In this document: piece by piece, positions 43,903-53,849 of the stretch
Numbering within the stretch: position 1 is the stretch's first letter
Layout: every line of letters begins with the position of its first letter
Notes under the pieces: generated by a model
What the model saw: the letters and a program-made list of their open reading frames with translations, nothing else
The model's database searches: none
What the model was told of the DNA's origin: nothing
Program-made: the position numbers and the translations under genes
Source: Mesorhizobium terrae
GTDB taxonomy: Bacteria > Pseudomonadota > Alphaproteobacteria > Rhizobiales > Rhizobiaceae
DNA: 64,000 nucleotides
Direction: 5' to 3'
NCBI RefSeq assembly: GCF_008727715.1
Contig: NZ_CP044218.1
Coordinates: 5,191,501-5,255,500 of the forward strand

Positions 43903-45171
43903 ATGGATACGCAAGTTCAACAGCCGGCCAAAGAGATGGCCTTCCCGATCCCGCGCTGGGAATTCATCGCGCTGTGCGCGGCGCTGATGGCGCTCAACGC
44001 GCTGGCCATCGACATCATGCTGCCGGGCCTGCAGGAGATCGGCGCCAGCCTCGGCGTCGCCAGCGAGAACCACCGCCAATATGTGATCTCCGCCTATTTC
44101 GGCGGCCTCGCCTTCGCGCTCCTGGCCTATGGGCCGCTGTCGGACCGTTTCGGCCGCCGCACGCCGTTGCTGGTGGGACTGACCATCTACATCTGCGCCG
44201 CCGCCGGCGCGGTCTTCGCACCGACTTTCGAGACCTTGCTGGCGCTGCGCTTCATCCAGGGCATCGGTGCCGCTTCGACCCGTGTCATCGCGGTTTCGAT
44301 GGTGCGCGACCGTTTCGGCGGCCGCGCCATGGCCGAGGTGATGTCGCTGATCTTCATGGTGTTCATGGTGATCCCGGTGGTGGCGCCGTCGATCGGACAA
44401 GTGGTGATGATCTTCGCCAACTGGCACATGATCTTCATGGTGATGGCGCTGATCGCCGCGGCGATCGCGCTGTGGGCCGTCATCCGCCTGCCGGAAACGC
44501 AGCATCCCGAAGACCGCCGCGACGTCGATCTCGGCTCGATCTTCCAGGGCTTCAGGATCGTGCTGTCGAACCGGCTGTCGCTCGGCTACACGCTGGCATC
44601 CACCGCGGTGTTCGCTGCGCTGTTCGGCTTCATCAACTCGGCGCCGCAGGTCTATATCGGCATCTACCACCTCGGCTACTGGTTTCCGGTGCTGTTCGCG
44701 GCCATCGCCGGCATGATGGCGGTGTCGTCGTTCCTGAATTCGCGGCTGGTGATGCGCTTTGGCATGCGCCGCCTGTCGCATGGTGCGCTGATCGGCTTCA
44801 CCATCGTCTCGACGATCTGGTTCGTGATATCGCTGTTCGGGCCGGTGCCGTTGCCGCTGTTCGTGCTTCTGTTCGCGGCGGCCATGTTCCAGTTCGGCTG
44901 GATCGGCTCGAACTTCAACGCCATCGCCATGGAGCCGCTCGGCCACATCGCCGGCACTGCCGCGTCGATCCAGGGTTTCATCCAGACATTGGGTGGCGGC
45001 CTGATCGGCGCCGCCGTTGGCCAGGCCTTCGACGGCACGGTCACACCGCTGGCCGCGGGCTTCTGCGGCGTCGGGCTGATGGCGCTGGTCCTGGTGCTGA
45101 TCGCCGAGCGTGGCAAGCTGTTCACCGCGCCAAGCGCGCACCAGACGGTCAGCGCCGAGGCTGCTCACTGA
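43903..45171 (+). CDS. MFS drug/metabolite exporter (Bcr/CflA type)
   Basis: A 422-residue major-facilitator protein with twelve predicted spans. 'MALNALAIDIMLPGLQEIG' in TM1 with its conserved Asp, 'GPLSDRFGRRTPLLVG' in the loop 2-3 signature, and 'RFIQGIGAASTRVIAVSMVR' in the antiporter region identify the Bcr/CflA subfamily of drug:proton antiporters. Substrate is unknown. The start is the first ATG after the mosaic repeat; no strong ribosome binding site. It converges on the IMPase-like gene. Confidence 0.9.
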   Translation: MDTQVQQPAKEMAFPIPRWEFIALCAALMALNALAIDIMLPGLQEIGASLGVASENHRQYVISAYFGGLAFALLAYGPLSDRFGRRTPLLVGLTIYICAAAGAVFAPTFETLLALRFIQGIGAASTRVIAVSMVRDRFGGRAMAEVMSLIFMVFMVIPVVAPSIGQVVMIFANWHMIFMVMALIAAAIALWAVIRLPETQHPEDRRDVDLGSIFQGFRIVLSNRLSLGYTLASTAVFAALFGFINSAPQVYIGIYHLGYWFPVLFAAIAGMMAVSSFLNSRLVMRFGMRRLSHGALIGFTIVSTIWFVISLFGPVPLPLFVLLFAAAMFQFGWIGSNFNAIAMEPLGHIAGTAASIQGFIQTLGGGLIGAAVGQAFDGTVTPLAAGFCGVGLMALVLVLIAERGKLFTAPSAHQTVSAEAAH

Positions 45172-45206
45172 TTGCAAGGCCGGCAGCCAAGCGCTGCCGG
45201 TCCTTG

Positions 45207-46034
45207 TCAGGCCCAGAGTTCGCGCCTGATCTCGGCCCAGCTTGCCTTGTCGGGCGCCACAATCAGCCCACCGGAGAGATGCGACGGCAGGTAGGCGCTG
45301 CCGTCGAAGCGCGCCGCGTAGCCGCCTGCCTCCTGGTGGATGAGCACGCCGGCCAGGTGATCCCACGGCATCATCACGTTCTGGACGATGAAATGCGCGT
45401 GGCCGGCGGCAAGCACGCGATATTCATGCGCCGAGCAGCGGTAGCCGATGTAGGACAGGCACTTGGCCTGGTTCCTGGCGAGCAGCGAACGCTCGGGTTC
45501 GTCGAAGGCCTGCCAGCCGAGCGCACCGGTCATCAGCGAGAACGGCACCGGTTCGGCCACGGCGACACGTTCCGGCCCCTGTGCGCCAACCATGTGGCTT
45601 CCCGCTCCGCGAACGCCGATCAGGGCATCCTTGCCGACAGGATCGTAGATGATGCCCGCCACGGTCTCGCCGTCCTGGACCACCGCCAGGATGACGCCGA
45701 ACACCGGCACGCCGGAGGCGAAATTGTAGGTTCCGTCGACCGGGTCGATGACGAAGGCCAGCTTGCTGCCGCCGAGCTTCGCCAGCAGCGTCTTGTCGGC
45801 CTCGCAGGCCTCTTCGCCGACGATGAGGGCGTCCGGATAACGCGCGGCGATCGCCTGCGTGATGACACGCTCGGCGTTGATGTCCGCTTGGGTGACGAGG
45901 TCGGCGGCCGACTTCTTCTGCTGGATGTCGCCGGCACCAAGGCGCCGGAAGCGCGGCATGATCTCCTGTGCGGCCGCATCGGCCAGAACGCCGGTCAGCC
46001 ATTCGATATCGCGGTCGTCAAAGTGCATCGTCAT
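45207..46034 (-). CDS. Inositol-monophosphatase-family phosphatase
   Basis: A 275-residue Mg2+/Li+-sensitive phosphatase. Metal motifs: '[12 protein letters not shown]' (Glu), '[17 protein letters not shown]' (DPVDGT at about 95-100) and '[17 protein letters not shown]' (Asp near 219). It could act on inositol phosphates, histidinol phosphate or 3'-phosphoadenosine phosphate; sequence alone does not decide. Its start overlaps the ttcA stop by 17 nt, so translation is coupled. Confidence 0.88.
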   Translation of the reverse strand: MTMHFDDRDIEWLTGVLADAAAQEIMPRFRRLGAGDIQQKKSAADLVTQADINAERVITQAIAARYPDALIVGEEACEADKTLLAKLGGSKLAFVIDPVDGTYNFASGVPVFGVILAVVQDGETVAGIIYDPVGKDALIGVRGAGSHMVGAQGPERVAVAEPVPFSLMTGALGWQAFDEPERSLLARNQAKCLSYIGYRCSAHEYRVLAAGHAHFIVQNVMMPWDHLAGVLIHQEAGGYAARFDGSAYLPSHLSGGLIVAPDKASWAEIRRELWA

Positions 46035-46884
46035 TCCCGATAGTGGTGGCCAGCGCGGCGAAATCGAACAGTTTGCGGTCGAGCAGATGCGACGGCCTTA
46101 CATTGCCCATGGCGCGGATCATGGTGTCCTTGCGGCCGGGCTGCTTCTTCTCGATATCGTCCAGCATCGCCTTCATGGCGTTGCGCTGCAGGCCTTCCTG
46201 GCTGCCGCACAGGTCGCAGGGGATGATCGGGAAGGCCATGGCGGCGGCGAACTTCTCCAGATCGTCCTCGGCGCAATAGGCGAGCGGGCGCAGCACCATC
46301 ATGTCGCCCTCGTCGTTGAGCAGCTTCGGCGGCATCGCCGCCAGCCGGCCGCCATGGAAGAGGTTCATGAAGAAGGTCTCGAGGATGTCCTCGCGGTGGT
46401 GGCCAAGCACCAGCGCCGAACAGCCCTCCTCCCGCGCGACGCGATAGAGATGGCCGCGCCGCAGCCTGGAGCACAGCGAGCAATAGGTGGCGCCCTGCGG
46501 CAGCTTGTCGGTGACGATCGAATAGGTGTCCTGATATTCGATGCGGTGCGCGATGCCGTTGGCGGTGAGATAGTCCGGCAGGATGTGCTTGGGGAAGTTC
46601 GGCTGACCCTGGTCGAGATTGCAGGCGATGAGCTCCACCGGCAGAAGGCCGCGCCATTTGAGGTCCAGCAGAAGCGCAAGCAGCCCGTAGGAATCCTTGC
46701 CGCCCGACAGCGCCACCAGCCAGCGTTCGCCGGGCTTGACCATGGAAAAATCGTCCATGGCCTGGCGGGCCAGCCGCAAGAGCCGCTTGCGCAGCTTGTT
46801 GAACTCGACCGAGGACGGCACGTCGCGAAACAGCGGATGGCAGCCGCCGTCGAGGTCGGGGATGGTTTCGGCTTGCACGTTCAT
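46018..46884 (-). CDS. ttcA: tRNA-cytidine(32) 2-sulfurtransferase TtcA
   Basis: A 288-residue TtcA, which thiolates cytidine 32 of tRNA using a [4Fe-4S] cluster. The PP-loop SGGKDS is near residue 60, and the cluster cysteines are CSLC (about 135-138) and CDLC (about 226). An extended start 85 codons upstream is rejected because it runs through the rpsD terminator. rpsD lies about 120 bp upstream on the same strand, separated by that strong hairpin. Confidence 0.93.
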   Translation of the reverse strand: MNVQAETIPDLDGGCHPLFRDVPSSVEFNKLRKRLLRLARQAMDDFSMVKPGERWLVALSGGKDSYGLLALLLDLKWRGLLPVELIACNLDQGQPNFPKHILPDYLTANGIAHRIEYQDTYSIVTDKLPQGATYCSLCSRLRRGHLYRVAREEGCSALVLGHHREDILETFFMNLFHGGRLAAMPPKLLNDEGDMMVLRPLAYCAEDDLEKFAAAMAFPIIPCDLCGSQEGLQRNAMKAMLDDIEKKQPGRKDTMIRAMGNVRPSHLLDRKLFDFAALATTIGNDDAL

Positions 46885-46956
46885 GGCGTAACGTTCCGCA
46901 GGATGATGCCGCGCCTTATAGCGGCGCTCGCCCCACCAAACAAACGCTCCAGACAA

Positions 46957-46982
46957 AAAAGGCCGCCCGGAGGCGGCCTTTT
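46957..46982 (-). terminator. Rho-independent terminator after rpsD
   Basis: AAAAGGCCGCC-CGGA-GGCGGCCTTTT: an 11-bp perfect stem with flanking A and T runs on both strands, so it works in either direction. It is 23 nt beyond the rpsD stop and separates it from ttcA. Confidence 0.9.
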
Positions 46983-47005
46983 CGCAATTCGTATTCGCCG
47001 CCTGA

Positions 47006-47623
47006 TTAGCGCGAATAATATTCGACGACCAGGTTCGGCTCCATCTGGACAGCGTACGGAACGTCCGACAGGCCGGGGATGCGAGCGAAGGTGGCGACCA
47101 TCTTGTTGTGATCGGCTTCGATGTAGTCCGGCACGTCACGCTCGGCGAGCGCGACCGATTCCAGGACGATGACGAGCTGCTTCGACTTCTCGCGCACCTC
47201 GATGACGTCGCCGACCTTGCAACGGTACGAACCGATGTTGGTGCGCTTGCCGTTGACGTTGATGTGGCCGTGGTTGACGAACTGACGGGCGGCGAAAATG
47301 GTCGGCACGAACTTGGCGCGGTAGACGACGGCGTCCAGGCGCGATTCCAGCAGGCCGATCAGGTTCTCGGAGGTGTCGCCCTTGCGGCGGTCGGCCTCTT
47401 CGTAGGTCTTGCGGAACTGCTTTTCCGAAACGTCGCCGTAGTGACCCTTCAGCTTCTGCTTGGCGCGCAGCTGCAGACCGAAGTCCGACAGCTTGCCCTT
47501 GCGGCGCTGGCCGTGCTGGCCGGGACCGTATTCGCGCTTGTTGACCGGGGACTTCGGACGGCCCCAGATGTTTTCGCCAAGGCGACGGTCGATCTTGTAT
47601 TTTGCGGATTCGCGTTTGCTCAT
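47006..47623 (-). CDS. rpsD: 30S ribosomal protein S4
   Basis: Primary 16S rRNA-binding protein S4 (205 aa). '[20 protein letters not shown]' and '[20 protein letters not shown]'-type N-terminal region, followed by the S4 RNA-binding domain ('[20 protein letters not shown]', '[20 protein letters not shown]'). The ATG follows AAAGGGAATGCG. A single-gene unit, away from the main ribosomal operons, with its own promoter about 210 bp upstream. Confidence 0.98.
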   Translation of the reverse strand: MSKRESAKYKIDRRLGENIWGRPKSPVNKREYGPGQHGQRRKGKLSDFGLQLRAKQKLKGHYGDVSEKQFRKTYEEADRRKGDTSENLIGLLESRLDAVVYRAKFVPTIFAARQFVNHGHINVNGKRTNIGSYRCKVGDVIEVREKSKQLVIVLESVALAERDVPDYIEADHNKMVATFARIPGLSDVPYAVQMEPNLVVEYYSR

Positions 47624-47843
47624 CGCATTCCCTTTCAAAACAAAATACCCGGACCTCATGGTCCGAGTGAAGGAAACGCGCCCTCCTCTGGCCCCCGTTT
47701 TCGGAGCCTGACAGGATCTTCCGCGCAAGCGACAAGAAGATCCACGGGACACGTCGGTGATGCAAGGACCTGAAACCGGATGATTCCGGGACCTTGCGGC
47801 ATAAAACAAAGCACCGGACCTCACGGCCCGGCGTTGCGCGGGT

Positions 47844-47872
47844 TCGATAGACCGCTGTCATCGTTCTGTCAA
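47844..47872 (-). promoter_or_regulatory. Sigma-70-type promoter of rpsD
   Basis: Minus-strand TTGACA, a 17-bp spacer and TATCGA, about 220 bp upstream of the rpsD start. The resulting ~210-nt leader can fold into several GC-rich hairpins (around CGGACCTCATGGTCCG and CCGGATGATTCCGG), a possible site for autogenous control by S4. The 315-bp gap holds no other gene. Confidence 0.65.
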
Positions 47873-47938
47873 GCGCGGGGATCGGGCCGCGTCCGGTGCG
47901 TTGGCTCAGGCCCGCGCCGACATATCGGCGCTCCGGCC

Positions 47939-48346
47939 TCAGGCGGCGGCGTCGAAGGCGGCGCGCGCGACACGCAGATTGTCGCGGTTGCCGGCGGCCC
48001 AGGCGCCGAGTGCCGCGATCGGCACGGCAAGCGACTGGCCGAGTTCGGTCAGCGCGTATTCCACCTCCGGCGGCGTGGTCGGGCGTACGGTGCGGCGCAC
48101 GAGACCGTCGCGCTCCAGCGAGCGCAGCGTCACCGTCAGCATGCGCTGCGAGATGCCCTCGATCGACCGTTTCAGCGCGTTGAAGCGCATGGTCGCCGGC
48201 TGCAGGTTGAGGATGACCAGGATGCTCCAGGTGTCGCCGAAACGGTCCAGCGCCTCGCGGATCGGACAATTGCCGTCGGCGTCGATGGCGAAACCCGGCG
48301 TGGTGTGAAGCAGCGGCACGCCCGCTTCGTTGGTTCTGGCGTTCAT
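47939..48346 (-). CDS. HxlR-family transcriptional regulator
   Basis: A 135-residue HxlR regulator with the winged helix 'IREALDRFGDTWSILVILNL' and 'GISQRMLTVTLRSLERDGLV'. The N-terminal Cys27 (in DGNCPI) is the redox/electrophile-sensing cysteine typical of the family. AAGGAACCGC precedes the ATG. It is divergent from the NAD(P)-binding oxidoreductase, the most likely target. Confidence 0.9.
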   Translation of the reverse strand: MNARTNEAGVPLLHTTPGFAIDADGNCPIREALDRFGDTWSILVILNLQPATMRFNALKRSIEGISQRMLTVTLRSLERDGLVRRTVRPTTPPEVEYALTELGQSLAVPIAALGAWAAGNRDNLRVARAAFDAAA

Positions 48347-48416
48347 GCGGTTCCTTTCGCGTAACCTGGGCACGAAATCATGCGTTCTTTTCGCGGCAGG
48401 CGGTCGTCGCTATGTA

Positions 48417-48431
48417 GTTACCCGTGATAAC
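48417..48431. promoter_or_regulatory. Candidate HxlR operator
   Basis: The dyad GTTA-cccgtga-TAAC lies between the divergent HxlR and NAD(P)-binding genes, with a second TTAC nearby. HxlR dimers bind such short A/T-rich inverted repeats in the shared promoter region. Assignment is from position and symmetry only. Confidence 0.35.
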
Positions 48432-48493
48432 CTGATTACTGAAAATATCCATCTTTCCCGGCAAGGGGAAGGGGAAAGACAAGGAGACCATCC

Positions 48494-49132
48494 ATGAAGA
48501 TCGCCCTTATCGGCGCTTCCGGCTTCGTCGGCGGCGCGCTCACCAAGGAAGCCACCCAGCGCGGCCACAGCGTCACCGCCATCGTGCGCAACCCGGCCAA
48601 GGTGCAGGCTGGCGCCGGCGTCACCGCGGTCAAGGCCGACGTCACCGACGTCAAGCAGCTTGCCTCACTCATCGCCGGCCATGACGTCATCATTTCCGCC
48701 TTCAATGGCGGCTGGGGCGATCCCGACATCTACAACAAACACATGGCCGGCTCGCGCGCCATTGTGGCGGCCGCCAAGCAGGCGGGCGTGCGTCTGATCG
48801 TGGTGGGCGGCGCCGGCAGCCTGCACGCGCCGGACGGCAGCCAGCTCGTCGATTCGCCGCATTTCCCGGACGCCTACCGCGACGGCGCCCGCGGTGCCCG
48901 CGACGCGCTGGCCGAACTGCGCAAGGAGAGCGGCCTGGAATGGTCGCTCGTGTCGCCGGCCGCGCACATTGCTCCCGGCGAACGCACCGGCAAGTTCCGC
49001 CTGGGCGGCGACGAGCCGGTGCTCGACGCCAAGGGCGAAAGCCATGTCTCGGTGGAAGATCTCGCCTACGCCGTGCTGGACGAAGCCGAGACGCCGAAGC
49101 ACACCGGCAAGCGTTTTACGCTCGGCTACTGA
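48494..49132 (+). CDS. NAD(P)H-binding (NmrA/YwnB-like) oxidoreductase
   Basis: A 212-residue atypical short-chain dehydrogenase with the Rossmann motif GASGFVGG at 8-15 and 'VTAIVRNPAKVQAGAGVTAV'. No catalytic YxxxK is obvious, so it may be an NAD(P)-dependent sensor or a quinone/flavin-type reductase. AAGGAG precedes the ATG. Divergent from, and probably controlled by, the adjacent HxlR regulator. Confidence 0.87.
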   Translation: MKIALIGASGFVGGALTKEATQRGHSVTAIVRNPAKVQAGAGVTAVKADVTDVKQLASLIAGHDVIISAFNGGWGDPDIYNKHMAGSRAIVAAAKQAGVRLIVVGGAGSLHAPDGSQLVDSPHFPDAYRDGARGARDALAELRKESGLEWSLVSPAAHIAPGERTGKFRLGGDEPVLDAKGESHVSVEDLAYAVLDEAETPKHTGKRFTLGY

Positions 49133-49160
49133 GCCGAACCATCGAACGCCGTAACGGCGT

Positions 49161-49207
49161 ATACCGGACAGGGTCAGTCCTCGGACCTCTTGTCCGGTAT
49201 GTTTTTT
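49161..49207 (+). terminator. Terminator after the NAD(P)-binding oxidoreductase
   Basis: ATACCGGACA and TGTCCGGTAT pair over 10 bp around a 20-nt loop that itself can pair (GGTC/GGACC), followed by GTTTTTTGG. A typical rho-independent terminator on the plus strand, 28 nt after the stop. Confidence 0.8.
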
Positions 49208-49226
49208 GGCCGGCCAGGGCGAAAAG

Positions 49227-50030
49227 TCAGGAAACCGTGGTCAGCCCGAAACCCTGCATCAGGCGCCGGATGGCGTGGTCGGGCTTGCCGGAGGTGAAGA
49301 CGGCGATGTCGGGGCCGTTCGGTGCGAAGTCCCTGCGGCCGCCCGGCTGCGCCCCATCGAGCAACGACAAGGCGCGGCGCGCGATCGCCTCGGCCGGATC
49401 GATCCAGTCGACCGGCCACGGCGCGGTCTTGCGCATGCGGTTGGCCAAAAACGGATAGTGCGTGCAGGCAAGCACGACGATGTCGGTGAAACGGCCGTCC
49501 TGCTCGATGAAACAAGGCGCGATCTCGGCGCGCACGGCTTCCTCGTCGACGAAGCCGTCACGCATATAGACCTCGGCGAGGCCCGCCAGCGCCGTCGAGC
49601 CGACCAGGCGCACATGACATTTCTGCGCCCATTTCGCGATCAGGTCGCGCGTGTATTGCCGCTTGACCGTACCCGGCGTCGCCAGCACCGAAACCAGGCC
49701 GGAGCGCGTGCGCTCAGCCGCCGGCTTGATCGCCGGCACAGTGCCGACGAAAAGATGGCTTGGGAACGTCTCGCGCAGCGCGTCGATGACCAGCGTCGAC
49801 GCCGTGTTGCAGGCGATGACCGAAATGGCCGGGCGATAACGCTCCAGCAATTGCCCGAACAAAGTGAGAAGATGCGCCAGCAGCGCCGGTTCTTCCCAAT
49901 TGCCATAAGGAAAGGCGGCGTCGTCGGTGATATAGATGAAGCGGCGGTCGGGCATCAGGACGCGCGCCTCGCGCAGCACGGTGAGCCCACCGACGCCGGA
50001 ATCGAACATCAGGATCGGCTGCTCAGCCAT
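49227..50030 (-). CDS. murI: Glutamate racemase
   Basis: Glutamate racemase (267 aa), making D-glutamate for peptidoglycan. The two catalytic cysteines are in ACNTAST (about residue 76) and CTHYPFL (about 185), and '[20 protein letters not shown]' is the N-terminal signature. It lies 8 nt downstream of the TrmJ-like gene, so the two are likely co-transcribed. Confidence 0.96.
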   Translation of the reverse strand: MAEQPILMFDSGVGGLTVLREARVLMPDRRFIYITDDAAFPYGNWEEPALLAHLLTLFGQLLERYRPAISVIACNTASTLVIDALRETFPSHLFVGTVPAIKPAAERTRSGLVSVLATPGTVKRQYTRDLIAKWAQKCHVRLVGSTALAGLAEVYMRDGFVDEEAVRAEIAPCFIEQDGRFTDIVVLACTHYPFLANRMRKTAPWPVDWIDPAEAIARRALSLLDGAQPGGRRDFAPNGPDIAVFTSGKPDHAIRRLMQGFGLTTVS

Positions 50031-50038
50031 GGTATGCC

Positions 50039-50905
50039 TCAGTCGTTATCGAGACCCTTGCCGCCCTCGGGCGGCAGCGTGTCGGCGTCATCGTCCGCAT
50101 GGGCAGCGCGATCGGCCTTGGCCTTGCGTTCTGGATAGCCGGCGCCGCGCGGCTCCTTCGGCGAGAAATAATCGAGCGACGCAACCACACCACGCAGCAC
50201 CTTCAATTCCGGCTGGGCGAAGCCGGCGCGGGTCAGAACGGCGCGCAGATTGTCGACCATCTTGGGCTTCTTTGCGGCGGGCCTGAAATAGCCGCGCGCC
50301 TCCAGCGCCGCCTCCAGATGCGCGAATAGGCCGTGCAGCTGTTCCTTGGTGGCGGGCAACATTTCCGGGCCGGCGAAATTGGTGTCGGTCTCGCTCTCCA
50401 GGCCCGACTTCATCCATTCATAGGACATCAGAAGCACGGCCTGGGCGATGTTGAGCGAGGAAAAGGCCGGATCGACCGGGAAAGTGACGATCTCGTCGGC
50501 GAGGCCGACCTCTTCATTATAGAGGCCGAAACGCTCGCGCCCGAACAGAATGCCGGTCTTCAGGCCATCGCGCTGGCGCGACCGCAGCGCCCTGCCCGCC
50601 TCCACCGGCCCGCGCACCTCCTTGAAACCGTCGCGCTCGCGCGCCGTGGTGGCGAAGACGAAATTCAAGTCGGCTACGGCCGAAGGCAGGTCATCGTATA
50701 GCTTGACCCCGTCGATGACATGATCGGCCCGGCTTGCCGCCGCGCGCGCCTTCTCGCTCGGCCAGCCGTCGCGCGGGTTGACGAGCCGGAGTTCGCCCAA
50801 GCCGAAATTCGCCATGGCCCGCGCGACCATGCCGATGTTTTCGCCGAGCTGCGGTTCGACAAGGATGATGGCGGGGCCGCCCGCTTCGTGTGAAGAATTC
50901 GTCAT
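50039..50905 (-). CDS. TrmJ-like RNA 2'-O-methyltransferase (SPOUT/TrmH group 1)
   Basis: A 288-residue SPOUT methyltransferase. '[20 protein letters not shown]' (motif 1), '[14 protein letters not shown]' (motif 2) and '[16 protein letters not shown]' (motif 3 with the trefoil knot) match TrmJ, which 2'-O-methylates tRNA position 32. The C-terminal extension (about 230-288) is charged and low complexity. The start codon has a weak ribosome binding site. murI follows by 8 nt. Confidence 0.92.
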   Translation of the reverse strand: MTNSSHEAGGPAIILVEPQLGENIGMVARAMANFGLGELRLVNPRDGWPSEKARAAASRADHVIDGVKLYDDLPSAVADLNFVFATTARERDGFKEVRGPVEAGRALRSRQRDGLKTGILFGRERFGLYNEEVGLADEIVTFPVDPAFSSLNIAQAVLLMSYEWMKSGLESETDTNFAGPEMLPATKEQLHGLFAHLEAALEARGYFRPAAKKPKMVDNLRAVLTRAGFAQPELKVLRGVVASLDYFSPKEPRGAGYPERKAKADRAAHADDDADTLPPEGGKGLDND

Positions 50906-50990
50906 TGCAACCAGAAAACGCTCATTTGCGACATTGTCGCGACCCCTGCCATATTCGGCCGGGAAAATGAAGGGTTGGCAAAGACAGGCG

Positions 50991-51929
50991 TCACCCCGCA
51001 ACCTTGATCTGCGGCAGGTCCCGGGTGAAGGCGCGAAAGCCGACGCTGTAATACATGTCGCGGGCGGCCGCGTGGGCCGGCGCGCCGCGACAGGCGACCA
51101 GCATGTGTTTCGCGCCGGCGGTTTTTGCCAGATGCATGCCGTGCAGCTGCAACGCGGCACCCAGCCCTCGCCGCCGGAACTGCGGATGCGTGCCGACGGG
51201 CTCGAATTCGGCGGTTTGCGTCGCCTTATCCAGCCAGATGATCGCGGTCGCGGCCAGGGCGCCGTCCGGTGCGGCGACCAGCACATGCAGGTCGGCCCGA
51301 TACGGCCAGGTGTGCCGGACCCGCTCGAACGCCGCCTCGTTGAAAGCCGAGGGATGCCATGCGTCGCGATGCACGTTGACCGCGTCCGCCGCGGGGACTT
51401 CCGCGGCGGTCAGGAAGCGGAACCCTTCGGGCAGCGCCGGGTTCGGCACGTCGGTCAGCTCGCGCATGTTGAACTGCACCCAGGAGCCGTCGTCTCCACC
51501 GGCCTCCGTGTCGAAGGCGTAGCCATGCGCGGTGACAATCGCCTGCGCCGCGACATCGGCGGACTGTATCGTCAGCAGCCGGTCGACATCGCCCGCCACC
51601 TCGTCGTACCAGTCCAGTATGTCGACCAGCAGTTCCGGCCGGTCCGGATGCGCCTGCCAGATCAGATTGGCGGTGTCGCTCTCGCGGAACGTGCCGTCGC
51701 CGCGTGGAACCTTGTAAGGCAGATGCGCCCAGCCCCAGCCAGCCAGCCGGCCGTCGACGAGCCACAACCGATGCCGCCAGAATGGGCCGAGCGCATCGAA
51801 ATCCTTGGCCCAGACCCAGGCCAGTTCGCCGACGGTGGCGTCGCCGTTCAGCAACTCGGGCCGCAGCGCGGTCACCTCCTGGGCCAGGCTCTGCATCAGT
51901 CGAAGTTCGGTCTGGCCAAGTGGTTCCAT
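50991..51929 (-). CDS. Double-GNAT acetyltransferase
   Basis: A 312-residue protein with an N-terminal degenerate GNAT-like half (about 1-150) and a full C-terminal GNAT domain ('FEPVGTHPQFRRRGLGAALQ' near residue 240, 'DMYYSVGFRAFTRDLPQI' at the end). The RRRGLGAA loop binds the acetyl-CoA pyrophosphate. Such tandem GNATs (MshD-like arrangement) often have one active half. Substrate unknown. The start is uncertain by 8 codons. Confidence 0.82.
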   Translation of the reverse strand: MEPLGQTELRLMQSLAQEVTALRPELLNGDATVGELAWVWAKDFDALGPFWRHRLWLVDGRLAGWGWAHLPYKVPRGDGTFRESDTANLIWQAHPDRPELLVDILDWYDEVAGDVDRLLTIQSADVAAQAIVTAHGYAFDTEAGGDDGSWVQFNMRELTDVPNPALPEGFRFLTAAEVPAADAVNVHRDAWHPSAFNEAAFERVRHTWPYRADLHVLVAAPDGALAATAIIWLDKATQTAEFEPVGTHPQFRRRGLGAALQLHGMHLAKTAGAKHMLVACRGAPAHAAARDMYYSVGFRAFTRDLPQIKVAG

Positions 51930-52059
51930 ACGCGCAGCTTGGCAGGGCTGCACTGCGCTGTCGAGCGCGTGCGGGCTGCGGGGCGCAGGTAGATTTGCGG
52001 CATTTGCGCGTCGCTGCCATATTTAGAAACGGAAAAGAAAGTTTGGCAAAGGATCGACC

Positions 52060-52395
52060 GTGACGGATGAACTTGTCGAACAAATCCGCGCCGTTATCGG
52101 CGACGATCCGAACGTTGCCGAAATCCGCATGTTCGGAGGTCTGTGCTTTACGCTCAACGGCAACATGCTGGCCGGTACGATGAAGGGTGGCGGCCTGCTT
52201 GTGCGCGTGGGCGAAGCCCAGGAAGCGGAAGCGCTGTCGCGGCCGGGCGCGGCGCGCATGAACTTCACCGGCCGCGAGATGAAAGGGTTCGTGATCGTGA
52301 CAGCGGACGAACTCGACGACGCGGCGCTGAAAGGATGGCTGGCAATGGCCACCCGATTCGTCGGGCCGATGCCTCCAAAACAGAAGAAGAAATAG
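52060..52395 (+). CDS. TfoX N-terminal-domain protein
   Basis: A 111-residue single-domain protein matching the N-terminal domain of TfoX/Sxy ('VAEIRMFGGLCFTLNGNMLA', then 'RMNFTGREMKGFVIV'). The full competence regulator has a second, C-terminal domain that is missing here, so it is not a Sxy-type regulator. Function is unknown. GTG start, preceded by AAAGGATCG. A Lys-rich tail (PPKQKKK) ends the protein. Confidence 0.85.
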   Translation: MTDELVEQIRAVIGDDPNVAEIRMFGGLCFTLNGNMLAGTMKGGGLLVRVGEAQEAEALSRPGAARMNFTGREMKGFVIVTADELDDAALKGWLAMATRFVGPMPPKQKKK

Positions 52396-52537
52396 GCATT
52401 GGCGCCGCCGCGGGCCAACTTAGCCCGCAGCGACGTTCCAGCCGTTTGCGTGCCGGTTTCGGCTTTGCTATGAGAGCCGCATCTGACGGCCGAGCCCTGC
52501 GCGAGGCCCTTTCCCGACCAGCAGCGAGGCTTTCTTT

Positions 52538-53749
52538 ATGGCGAAGATCAAGGTGGCTAACCCCGTCGTCGAACTCGACGGCGACGAGATGACCCGCATC
52601 ATCTGGCAGTTCATCAAGGACAAGCTGATCCACCCCTATCTCGACATCGACCTCGAATATTACGACCTCGGCATCGAGCACCGCGACGCCACCAACGACC
52701 AGGTGACGATCGACGCGGCCAACGCCATCAACAAGTGGGGCGTGGGCGTGAAATGCGCCACCATCACGCCCGACGAGCAGCGCGTCGAGGAATTCAAGCT
52801 TAAGAAGATGTGGAAGTCGCCCAACGGCACGATCCGCAACATCCTCGGCGGCACCATTTTCCGCGAGCCGATCATCATGAAGAACGTGCCGCGCCTGGTG
52901 CCGGGCTGGACCAAGCCGATCATCGTCGGCCGTCACGCTTTCGGCGACCAGTACAAGGCGACAGATTTCAAGTTCCCGGGCAAGGGCAAGCTGTCGATCA
53001 AGTTCGTCGGCGACGACGGCCAGGTGATCGAGCACGACGTGTTCGACGCGCCGGGCGCCGGCGTGGCGATGGCCATGTATAATCTCGACGAGTCGATCCG
53101 CGAATTCGCCCGCGCCTCGCTGAACTACGGCCTGCTGCGCAATTATCCGGTCTACCTGTCGACCAAGAACACCATTCTCAAGGCCTATGACGGCCGCTTC
53201 AAGGACATCTTCCAGGAAGTGTACGAGAAGGAATTCGAGGCCGAGTTCAAGGCGCGCAAGCTGTGGTACGAACACCGCCTGATCGACGACATGGTGGCCT
53301 CTTCGCTGAAGTGGTCGGGCGGCTATGTCTGGGCGTGCAAGAACTATGACGGCGACGTGCAGTCGGACACGGTGGCGCAGGGTTTTGGCTCGCTCGGCCT
53401 GATGACCTCGGTGCTGATGACGCCGGACGGCAAGACGGTGGAAGCGGAAGCCGCGCACGGCACCGTGACGCGCCACTACCGCCAGCACCAGAAGGGCGAA
53501 GAAACCTCGACCAACTCGATCGCCTCGATCTTCGCCTGGACGCGTGGCCTCGCCCACCGCGCCAAGCTGGACGACAATGCCGCGCTGAAGAAGTTCGCCG
53601 AGACGCTGGAAAAGGTCTGCATCCAGACCGTCGAGTCGGGCTTCATGACCAAGGACCTGTCGCTGCTGATCGGCCCCGATCAGCCCTGGCTGTCGACCAC
53701 CGGTTTCCTCGACAAGATCGACGAGAATTTGCAGAAGGCGATGGCGTAG
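52538..53749 (+). CDS. icd: Isocitrate dehydrogenase (NADP+)
   Basis: NADP-dependent isocitrate dehydrogenase of the dimeric, eukaryote-like subfamily (403 aa). '[20 protein letters not shown]' near residue 95 is the isocitrate-binding phosphorylation-loop region, and '[20 protein letters not shown]' near 305 is the NADP-binding signature. A TCA-cycle enzyme. It carries its own terminator 22 nt downstream. Confidence 0.97.
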   Translation: MAKIKVANPVVELDGDEMTRIIWQFIKDKLIHPYLDIDLEYYDLGIEHRDATNDQVTIDAANAINKWGVGVKCATITPDEQRVEEFKLKKMWKSPNGTIRNILGGTIFREPIIMKNVPRLVPGWTKPIIVGRHAFGDQYKATDFKFPGKGKLSIKFVGDDGQVIEHDVFDAPGAGVAMAMYNLDESIREFARASLNYGLLRNYPVYLSTKNTILKAYDGRFKDIFQEVYEKEFEAEFKARKLWYEHRLIDDMVASSLKWSGGYVWACKNYDGDVQSDTVAQGFGSLGLMTSVLMTPDGKTVEAEAAHGTVTRHYRQHQKGEETSTNSIASIFAWTRGLAHRAKLDDNAALKKFAETLEKVCIQTVESGFMTKDLSLLIGPDQPWLSTTGFLDKIDENLQKAMA

Positions 53750-53771
53750 GCAGCGCCGGCCAAAGGTCGTG

Positions 53772-53800
53772 AAAAGCCCCGGATTTTCCGGGGCTTTTTT
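53772..53800 (+). terminator. Rho-independent terminator after icd
   Basis: AAAAGCCCCGGA-TTT-TCCGGGGCTTTTTT: a perfect 12-bp stem with a 3-nt loop followed by a T-run, 22 nt after the icd stop. Confidence 0.93.
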
Positions 53801-53817
53801 GTTGGGCGATGCACGTC

Positions 53818-53840
53818 CCTTCTCCCCTTGCGGGAGAAGG
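53818..53840. repeat. Small palindrome common in rhizobial intergenic DNA
   Basis: CCTTCTCCC-CTTGC-GGGAGAAGG: a perfect 9-bp stem with a 5-nt loop, directly after the AraC-GyrI gene (minus strand). This short palindrome is widespread in intergenic spaces of Mesorhizobium-like genomes. It may also act as the terminator of the minus-strand gene. Confidence 0.6.
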
Positions 53841-53849
53841 AAAGGCACC

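Noticed and set aside
47841..47849. GGTTCGATA, reminiscent of a tRNA T-loop
   Set aside because: No acceptor, D or anticodon stem fits around it; it lies in the rpsD promoter.
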